From Mycobacterium montefiorense (GTDB taxonomy: Bacteria; Actinomycetota; Actinomycetes; Mycobacteriales; Mycobacteriaceae), in NCBI RefSeq assembly GCF_003112775.1, contig NZ_BFCH01000018.1, forward strand, positions 546,144 through 610,143: a stretch of DNA of 64,000 nt, in the 5' to 3' direction. Under the pieces are notes generated by a model. The model ran no database searches. It saw only the letters and a program-made list of their open reading frames with translations, and had not been told where the DNA came from. This document shows positions 20,411 to 27,900 of this stretch, in pieces. The number at the start of each line of letters is the position of its first letter. Within the stretch, counting starts at the first letter, position 1. The translations under genes and the position numbers were made by a program.

Positions 20411-23400
20411 TGCCTGACCTTAATTGGGACGCTTTCCTTGCGCTAACTGGAGATGCACGCAATAACTTCGAACGGATCTGCCGCGCCGCCACGTCGCACG
20501 CGTATGGCCGGTATGGCCGTCTCGCAGCACAAGCGCAACAGCCTGGCGTGGAGTTCCACCTCCAAATTGAGCGAGCAGGCTGCGCACTAGGGGATGCTGG
20601 TCGTTGGTTCGGCTGGCAGACCAAGTGGTGGTCGCTAGGTTCGGGTCGACCCATCGGCACGACTCGACGCGACGACGTCATCGACTCGATCAGGGTCACG
20701 GAGAGACATATTCCGGAAATCACTGACTGGGTGTTGTGGACCAGATATCCGCTCACTGCCGGAGATCAAGAATGGTTTTTCGAGCTCGACACAGATATGG
20801 AGTTGCATCTCTGGACCGAGACCGAACTCGACGAGCTACTTTTCGGCGACGCGGAATTGCTGCGAGAGACGTACTTTGGAGACTTGATCCTCACTGCAGG
20901 ACGCCTGGCTGATTACCACGAGCAGGCCGCCGCGGAGGTCGGCGACAGGTGGGTTTCGGAAGTCCATCAGCCGTCGCCGGCCGAGCATGCCCTGCGTCGG
21001 ATGCTTGCCGAGCCGGAAGGCTGGAAAGACCTACAGCGATTTGGCCGGGACATCGAACGGTTCACCGAAGTTGTCGACGGTTCTTTGGCGAGCATGCAGA
21101 CATCGTTCGCTTCCCAGGTCGAGTCAATTCTCAATACAAGTCGCAACCTAGTCGACGTGCTCAAGGACATATATGGGCAATTCGACCGGGTCCAGTCATC
21201 GGCGTTGATTGGCATTGGTCGTCGGCCCGTCCCGGTCGTAGACACCGCGATGTACAAGACCGTTCGGCGACTCCGAGCATGCCAGCACGCTTCGGCCCTT
21301 CCGGTGACGAACCTTCTCGCTCACATGCGCGATGCGGCGGACTTAGCCGCTAACGTCGAGGAGCATCTCACAACTCGCATCGCGGTCGTTAAGGGCGAGG
21401 CTGGATTTGGCAAAACACAGCTCGCCGCCAACATATCGGCACCTACTGCATCTCGCCCAGCTGGAATATTGTTATTCGGCGGTCGGCTGTCGGTGCGGGG
21501 GAGCCTTGACGATCTTGCCCATCAAGTTGTGGTCGCAGGATCACCGCTGCATTCATTCGAGGCACTGCTTGCAGCAGTCGACGCCGCTGCCGCTCGCGCT
21601 GGGTGCAGACTGCCGGTCGTGATAGACGGTCTAAACGAGGCCGAAGCTGCCACGACCTGGACCCCTCTTCTGCGAAGACTAATCACGAAGCTAGAAAAAT
21701 ACCCGTCGGTCCTCGTTGTATGCACAGTCCGAGCATCTTTTTTCGATGACGCCGTGCCAAGCGAATTTAATGAGATTCTGTCGCTTGAAGGGTTCGACGA
21801 AGATTTAGACGAGGCGATCGAGCGTTACTTTACGTACTACAAGATTGATCCAGCTGACGCTGAATTGCCGCGCGAGGTGTTGAACCATCCGCTGTCCTTG
21901 AAGATCTATTGCACTGTGGCCAATCCAGAGCGGAAGGAGCTAGTTAGTGTCGAGCGGCTTCCGGCCACGCTTTCGGCCATGTTTGAAGACTTCTTACTAG
22001 CAATCGGTCGTCGCGTGCACCAACTCAATACAGCCATCCAGCCGTACGAGGTCGCGCAAGCGCTGGACGCGCTGGGTAAAGAGCTGTGGGAAACGCGCGC
22101 TCGCTATGTATCACAAGAGCGGGCGAGAGAACTATTCGGTGACGCGGGCGGCTGGCAGCGTAGCGTCCTCGCCGCACTTGAGCGTGAGGGAGTTCTAATA
22201 CGTCAGCCTGGTGAGGTGGGCGGGGCCAAAGTCGGTCTGGTGTACGACTTACTCGCCGGCCACGTAATTGCTAGCAGCCTGCTCCGAGCGCAAGGGGCCG
22301 GGATCGCCGACCTCGTAGCCAACGATGAAATGACGAAGATTTTTGCCGGACCATTTGATGAGCGACACCCTCTCGCGGTCGATACATTCGAGGCGCTGGC
22401 CGGTCTGATGCCCAGGAGAGGCGCACCCCAGCTCTGGCAAGTGGTACCGCGCCCGCTGCGATTGGCCGCGCTTCTCCGCGCGGCCACCCTGGAAGCCGAC
22501 CATTTGGATTCCGCGACTGTTAATGCCCTGGCTGAGAACGTTGACGCACTTCGATGGAGACGCGACGATCTTTTCGACCGGCTGTTTACTACGCGGGCGG
22601 CCCCCCTTCATCCGCTCAATGCGGAGTTTCTCGATCGAGTGTTACGTCCCCGAGGCGTCGCCGACCGCGACCTGCGTTGGAGCGAATGGCTCCGCAACCA
22701 TGCAAGTTCGCTCCGGGCTGACGCCAACGCTCTTGCCGCTCGTTGGAGGGCGAAATCGGATCGATCGAGCTCTGATTACTTACGGGCACAGTGGTTAATG
22801 TGGACACTCACCAGTTCTGATCGAGCGTTACGAGATGCAGCCACCGCCGCCCTTTATTGGTTCGGCAGGTGCGGCGCTGACGGACTGTTCGCTATCGCTG
22901 CCGACGCGCTCACGATCAATGATGCCTATGTTGTCGACCGGATGACTGCAGTTTCCTACGGGGTCATGACGTCAAAACAGCTGCCCGAGAAGGGATTTGA
23001 CGAGCCACTCTCGTCCCTCCTTCGCCATCTCGCAGACGCTTTTACTGGCGAAGCGGCGCTCGCGCCCACCTGGCATTCGCTGACCCGACATTACGTTTCG
23101 AGCATGTTCGAGTTTGCGAGCCGGTTTTACCCAACGGCAATACCTCCAGAAGTGAAGGTACCCTTGGCGTTTGTAAGAGCGCCAATTGCCGAGCCTTTAC
23201 GTGAGGGTGATCCACGGCGCGATGAAGCGGACCACACTCTGGGGATGGATTTCGGTAACTACACTCTCGGAAGGCTTTTTCGGGACCGATCAAATTATGA
23301 CGACGACCACCCGGCTCACCGAGATGCGACCGATCACTTGCTTGGCGTGGTCTACGCACTAGGATGGCGCTCGGATCTCTTTGAGACGATTGAGCGCGAA

Positions 23401-23646
23401 ATCATCTCTGCCGGAAGGGAAGACGATCCTGGTCGCCTCGAGCGCTATGGCAAGAAGTACGGATGGGTGGGGCTCTACACGGTGGCTGGGATGCTTGCCG
23501 ACGAGGGCCAGAGTTCTGAGGTAGTCGAGGTCGACATCGACCCGACGTTCCCTCAGGCCCCCCCCTGTTGTCCCCATGGAGATACCGACGTGGGCGAGAC
23601 GGACACCGGCCGTCGATCGTCGTTGGCTGCGTACGGGATTAATTAG
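20407..23646 (+). CDS. STAND-type NTPase with N-terminal nuclease-like domain (frameshifted before C-terminus)
   Basis: A large P-loop NTPase of the signal-transduction ATPase class that includes Avs defence proteins. The N-terminal ~150 residues carry GVEFHLQI and GRWFGWQTKWW, an E...QxK arrangement like Mrr/Cap4-type PD-(D/E)xK nucleases. Next come a helical linker, the Walker A GEAGFGKT at residues 330-337, a Walker B-like VVIDGLNEAE at about 405-412, and a long alpha-helical C-terminal half. The start is GTG 20407 or ATG 20410, overlapping the upstream stop. In this frame the protein runs past DIDPTFPQAPP into 26 non-homologous residues and stops at 23646. Dropping one base from the C8 tract at 23558-23565 restores a continuous frame to 24358, giving about 1,317 residues. 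Base composition is more A+T rich than the core genome. Confidence 0.85.
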   Translation: MMPDLNWDAFLALTGDARNNFERICRAATSHAYGRYGRLAAQAQQPGVEFHLQIERAGCALGDAGRWFGWQTKWWSLGSGRPIGTTRRDDVIDSIRVTERHIPEITDWVLWTRYPLTAGDQEWFFELDTDMELHLWTETELDELLFGDAELLRETYFGDLILTAGRLADYHEQAAAEVGDRWVSEVHQPSPAEHALRRMLAEPEGWKDLQRFGRDIERFTEVVDGSLASMQTSFASQVESILNTSRNLVDVLKDIYGQFDRVQSSALIGIGRRPVPVVDTAMYKTVRRLRACQHASALPVTNLLAHMRDAADLAANVEEHLTTRIAVVKGEAGFGKTQLAANISAPTASRPAGILLFGGRLSVRGSLDDLAHQVVVAGSPLHSFEALLAAVDAAAARAGCRLPVVIDGLNEAEAATTWTPLLRRLITKLEKYPSVLVVCTVRASFFDDAVPSEFNEILSLEGFDEDLDEAIERYFTYYKIDPADAELPREVLNHPLSLKIYCTVANPERKELVSVERLPATLSAMFEDFLLAIGRRVHQLNTAIQPYEVAQALDALGKELWETRARYVSQERARELFGDAGGWQRSVLAALEREGVLIRQPGEVGGAKVGLVYDLLAGHVIASSLLRAQGAGIADLVANDEMTKIFAGPFDERHPLAVDTFEALAGLMPRRGAPQLWQVVPRPLRLAALLRAATLEADHLDSATVNALAENVDALRWRRDDLFDRLFTTRAAPLHPLNAEFLDRVLRPRGVADRDLRWSEWLRNHASSLRADANALAARWRAKSDRSSSDYLRAQWLMWTLTSSDRALRDAATAALYWFGRCGADGLFAIAADALTINDAYVVDRMTAVSYGVMTSKQLPEKGFDEPLSSLLRHLADAFTGEAALAPTWHSLTRHYVSSMFEFASRFYPTAIPPEVKVPLAFVRAPIAEPLREGDPRRDEADHTLGMDFGNYTLGRLFRDRSNYDDDHPAHRDATDHLLGVVYALGWRSDLFETIEREIISAGREDDPGRLERYGKKYGWVGLYTVAGMLADEGQSSEVVEVDIDPTFPQAPPCCPHGDTDVGETDTGRRSSLAAYGIN
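23558..23565 (+). other. C8 homopolymer tract at the frameshift
   Basis: Eight consecutive C within the STAND gene. With eight, the frame gives A-P-P-C-C and soon ends; with seven it gives A-P-P-V-V-P-M-E-I-P and continues into the open frame ending at 24358. It may be a sequencing error, a phase-variable tract, a true inactivating mutation or a slippage site. Confidence 0.85.
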
Positions 23647-24358
23647 GGTGCCGGATGAGTTCCTCACGCCTCCGATTCTGGGAGACGACGCAGGTCCGTG
23701 GATTCTCGTGCACGCGGAGATGGAGGCGAGCGACATCGCAACAGGGCGTAGCACCTACGGGCTGTTCAACACTGTCCTTGTGGATAAGGCGGATCTGAGT
23801 CGGCTTATCGAAGCCTTTAATGCCCTGCCTCATCCCGGACGAGACCCGATCGATGTGCCCGGCGATTACTACATCTTCGCAGGTGAGATTCCGTGGCACC
23901 ACAGATTCGCAGCGCCCGAGTCGGGTCTGGGTGTCGACGATATCTATATGGAGGAGTTTGGGGCTCGCGAAGGTACGCTGCAGTTTGAGCGATTGTCGCA
24001 CAGCTTCATTTGGGAGAACTACCACAGCCATGAAAATCAAGCCAATGGCTATGTCCCTAGCCGCCTATTCTCAGATCGATTCGATCTGAGGAGTATACCG
24101 GCGGGGTTTGATCATGTGGAACCGTCGGGCGCGTCTGCAGCGCGCTGCTTCTCGGCGCCTATCGGCTTCAAGCCGGACGATGAAATCTTATATCTGCGTG
24201 ACGATCTCGTCCGACAGTACGCTGGCGACCGCGCCATAGTCACCCTAGCGTTCGGCGAAAGGCGGACACAGTTCACCTGGCCGGAAAGACCAGTAGGTTC
24301 GATAAAACGAGCTTATATAGACCACGAGAATGTATGGCGTTTGGTGAAAGTCCATTAG
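23576..24358 (+). CDS. C-terminal part of the STAND-type NTPase in the shifted frame
   Basis: The frame encodes 260 residues beginning MEIPTWARRTPAVDRRWL and continuing through GPWILVHAEMEASD, STYGLFNTVLVDK, DYYIFAGEIPWHHRF and ending VWRLVKVH. The style (WARRTPAVDRRWL after DIDPTFPQAPP) is what would be expected to follow the upstream frame as one protein, so I read it as the detached C-terminal domain, not an independent gene. No Shine-Dalgarno precedes the ATG at 23576. The domain is globular and rich in Trp/Tyr/Phe, unlike the helical repeats before it, and may be the ligand-sensing end. If translated separately it would overlap the upstream frame by about 70 bases. Confidence 0.7.
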   Translation: MEIPTWARRTPAVDRRWLRTGLIRVPDEFLTPPILGDDAGPWILVHAEMEASDIATGRSTYGLFNTVLVDKADLSRLIEAFNALPHPGRDPIDVPGDYYIFAGEIPWHHRFAAPESGLGVDDIYMEEFGAREGTLQFERLSHSFIWENYHSHENQANGYVPSRLFSDRFDLRSIPAGFDHVEPSGASAARCFSAPIGFKPDDEILYLRDDLVRQYAGDRAIVTLAFGERRTQFTWPERPVGSIKRAYIDHENVWRLVKVH

Positions 24359-24987
24359 GAATCTCCGTCGCACGAACGAAGGCGCGCAACGTGGCCACCT
24401 CATCCTTCGGTCGAGTGTGACGTGCTAGCGAACCCTATGCTTCATCGCTCTAGGCGAAGGGACGCCGCACCCGATTGACCTGAAACTGAGTTCGCTTCGC
24501 GAATACCGTTCGAGCGACACTTGTCGGTGCCGAGATGCAGAATCGCGGCGTCATTCGGTTGTGTGCCGGCCCTGACCGAGTCGTCGTTGTTGGTCCTTGC
24601 CGTATATCCGATCTTCGCGCGCAGGAGATTGATCTGGCACTTGATGCTCTGCAACGTGGCGAGCGCCGTATCGTCACCGACGAGGATGGCGATCCTCGAC
24701 TTATCTAGGTCCCTTGCTGCGCAACCGATCTGTGTGGCGTCCTACACCGGATATGTTCAGATCTCTGGTACCACAAGGCATTCGTGATGCTGAGTGAACT
24801 TCGCGTCTCCCAATATCATCCATCGCCGTTCAACCGCTCAAGCCGACGACGAATTGGAGAAGCGACCTGCCGCAGCTTCCTGTGATCAAGAGCAACGTTT
24901 GAAGCTGCCGCGCATCCTTGCAGATCTCGCAACCGTCCATGGTGTAGCGGTGTGGGGCCAGACGTACCCTGTTGCGAGGTTGAGTGA
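24359..24987. other. Intergenic region after the STAND gene
   Basis: About 630 bases between the STAND operon and the convergent giant NTPase gene. Apart from the short frame at 24535-24708 I see no convincing gene, RNA or repeat. No obvious terminator hairpin with a T-run separates the two converging units. Confidence 0.5.
24535..24708 (+). CDS. Possible 57-residue protein
   Basis: A short frame beginning MQNRGVIRLCAGPDRVVVVG and ending TDEDGDPRLI, with a plausible helix (RAQEIDLALDALQRGERRI) between. Its composition is more protein-like than the other frames in this stretch, but there is no clear ribosome site and I do not recognise it. It may be a fragment of an older gene. Confidence 0.3.
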   Translation: MQNRGVIRLCAGPDRVVVVGPCRISDLRAQEIDLALDALQRGERRIVTDEDGDPRLI

Positions 24988-27900
24988 TTACTCGTCAAGT
25001 TGTTGGAGGCGGACTGCGGCGCGGTCTCCGGCGGCAGCCAGCCCGTCGACGATGCGGTGATACTTAGTTTTCACCTCGCCGAGTATTAGTCCAGAGCCGC
25101 GAAGCTCACTGAACCACTCCTCAAGGTAGTAGAGGCGGTTAGCGATCAGGTCGTAGCGGCCGCCCGCAAGAGTCTCAATCCAGTCCAGCTCGACGGAGTT
25201 TTGCCATGCTGTCGGGGCGCTCTTGCCGAACTTGATCACGGCATCAATCGCTTTGGGCTCCCATCGAGCGAGGCTTAGCCACCGCCTGCCAAGGTCTCCG
25301 AGGTCAGCCGGTTGTATCCAGTGCTTGCGGGAATTGGCAAAAGTACCGTCGATGTCGGGATCCCAAGGATGCGGGCGGGGAGTGGGCATCAACGCGGCGA
25401 CCATGTAGTCGAACCAGTGGTGTCCGGCTTTGAGGCTTGTTCCCTCACCTACCGCGTCGAGCGCAGCCTCTAGCGCCCAGGGCCAGAATTCGCGCATTAA
25501 CGATCGAGTCTGGTCGTCGTAGGTGAAGACCGTTGCGAAGCCATCGAACAATTGATGCAACGCCTTCGAACTCGTAGCGAGCGTCTCGATGAACGCTTTG
25601 ACTAGCTCCCGGTCGCCGTCCAGGGTGATGGAGATCATCCGTCGGGCGATCGGTTCGTGCTTGGTCTCGTGATGGTCATATCCTTCTTCCCACCAGTGCG
25701 CGAGGCCGCGGCGGTAAGCGTCCCATAGGGGAGCCCACAGAGCGCCCACTGCGTCTCGCACACAGGGCACCTGCCGAGCGTCGACCACGCAAGACAGCGG
25801 CATGCGTAGCCGATTGACTAGCAACGCGTCGTGAGCGACTGTTGGCAGCCTTTCGTGGAAAGGCGGAAGTAGCGGATCGGGTTCGCGACGCTGGGTCTCT
25901 TGGTTCCAGGGGCCCAATCGGCAATCGTGCAGGCCTTCAATGGCAGCTGCCCAAGCCGGCCCATGCCGTTGGCAATCGCCGGTGATCGCGTCGAGGTCGC
26001 ACGGTTCATCCCATAGGGGGTCACAGCCCTTCACGTAGATCGCACGAACCTCATCGAAGAGACTGGTCGCAAGGGCCCGGAGGGCGCTGTCGACACGGTC
26101 TCGGTTGAGATCTAGGTTGTCGAACGCGGGCAAAAGCAAGAGAGGCACAGCTCCCGCCGCTGCGCGATCGGCGCCCATCGAAAACATCGAATCGTGGTAG
26201 CTCATCCCGTCGATCTGGGGATTCTCCGAAGCCAACAAAGTGGCTTCGACGGCCCAACGAAGGTCGGCGTCACCGATTGTCGCGAGTCTGAGTGCGTGTG
26301 AGCGCACCGCGGCAGCGGCGACGGAGACCAGTCCGTTCTCGGGCCAGAGAAAATCTGCAGGGGCGCTTGACTTTTCGTCTATCTCACGTGCAGTCGCGAG
26401 GTCCTCGGCCAAGTCTTCGACGGGCCATTCGTTGGGGTTCTCGTTAAAGCGTCCGTACCTATTCTGGAGTTCGTAAAGCGCGTTGGTCGCCTGCAACTCC
26501 GCGTTGCGAGGAGCCAGAATGCGCTCGATCGGTTCGGGCCGTTCGAACTGAATCAGGATGTGATTACCACTTGTGCTGACGCGGTAATTCTCGATGCGAA
26601 ACTCGGCCGCCCAGCTTTCGATCAGCGCCAAATATTCGGCGAAGTTGCCTTGTGCGTCCTGCAGGCTGGCGCGGGCAGATGCGACGAGCTTGTCGCCGAG
26701 TGCGCTGAGTCGGGCGAGGCGTTCCTCGTCACCAGCTACCCGAGCGTTGATAACCATCCCGCCGACAGTCTCGTGGAACGTCCAGCGCCGCTGATCGGAC
26801 CCCGTGAGTGTGTCCGCATCTGAATCCCTTGCTCGGAAGCCGTGGTCGTTGGCGACGCGCGCACTCTCCAGGTGCCAGATATCGGGAGAGACCAAGAAAG
26901 GGTCGAGCAAGTCGCCAACCGCCTTCGGGTGACGGGTGAGGAACCCGACGATCAATCCGGGCACAGCGAGGTTGTGACAATCGGTGAGCAGAAGTTCGAG
27001 AATCTTTCGCGCGGGGAGGTCGATCTTCTCGAACAGATGGTCAATGAATCGCTCCAATGCGAGGAGCGCGCTCATGCAGGCGTAGGGGCCCACACCGGTT
27101 CCGCGATACCAGGTCCAGACGCTGCCGTCCCCGACGAACAACCGCTCGCCCAAACCGGGGAGATCGAGGCGGACCCCTTCGAGTTCTTGGGGTCTGTTGC
27201 CGTCGTTACGGTATGTCAGCATCTTCTCAACGCGGAACTTCGCCGCATGGTTGAGCATCCGATTGATGAAGCCGATCGTTTCGAGAGGCCGAGTGTTCAG
27301 CAGTCTGAAGAACGGGCCGTAGAACCACGCTGCGGCAGAGACACCGAAGCCCGGCCAAAGACCATGCTTTAAGTCCCGTATGCCGTCATCGAGATCGTGG
27401 CCGCCCCAACGGTTGCGGGGATCTGGCAGTTCGATGTAATAAGCCTCAGCGAGGTGGAGAAGCAACTCGGGGCAAGCTTGCGACATGCTCAGCGACGCCA
27501 CAAACGACTCAACCGCGGGATTCAGATTGCCTGGACGTTCTTGAGCGACTGCTCGCAGCCACGCTTCAGCACGATTGTCAACGTCTGGCCCCAGCGTGGC
27601 GAGAGCCTCGATGGCGAATTCGTCGTACAGCCGCGGGTCGTCAGCCAGGACAGTTTCGCGGACAGCTTGCCGGAGGCCGTCAGGCTGGGGATGGGAGGAG
27701 GCCATCCCACGCAGCCACGCGAGGACAAGGTCTTTGATGAGGTCATGGACAGTGCGATGCCCGAAACCTGGAATATGTCCAATGGTGGGACGTTCACAGA
27801 AGGCGACTCTGACGAGCGGTGCTAGTGCGAACGGATCTCCGATTGTGCCGTTGACGTAGCGTGCCTCGGCTAGGCGGAGAAGGGTCGCCATTGGCGCACC

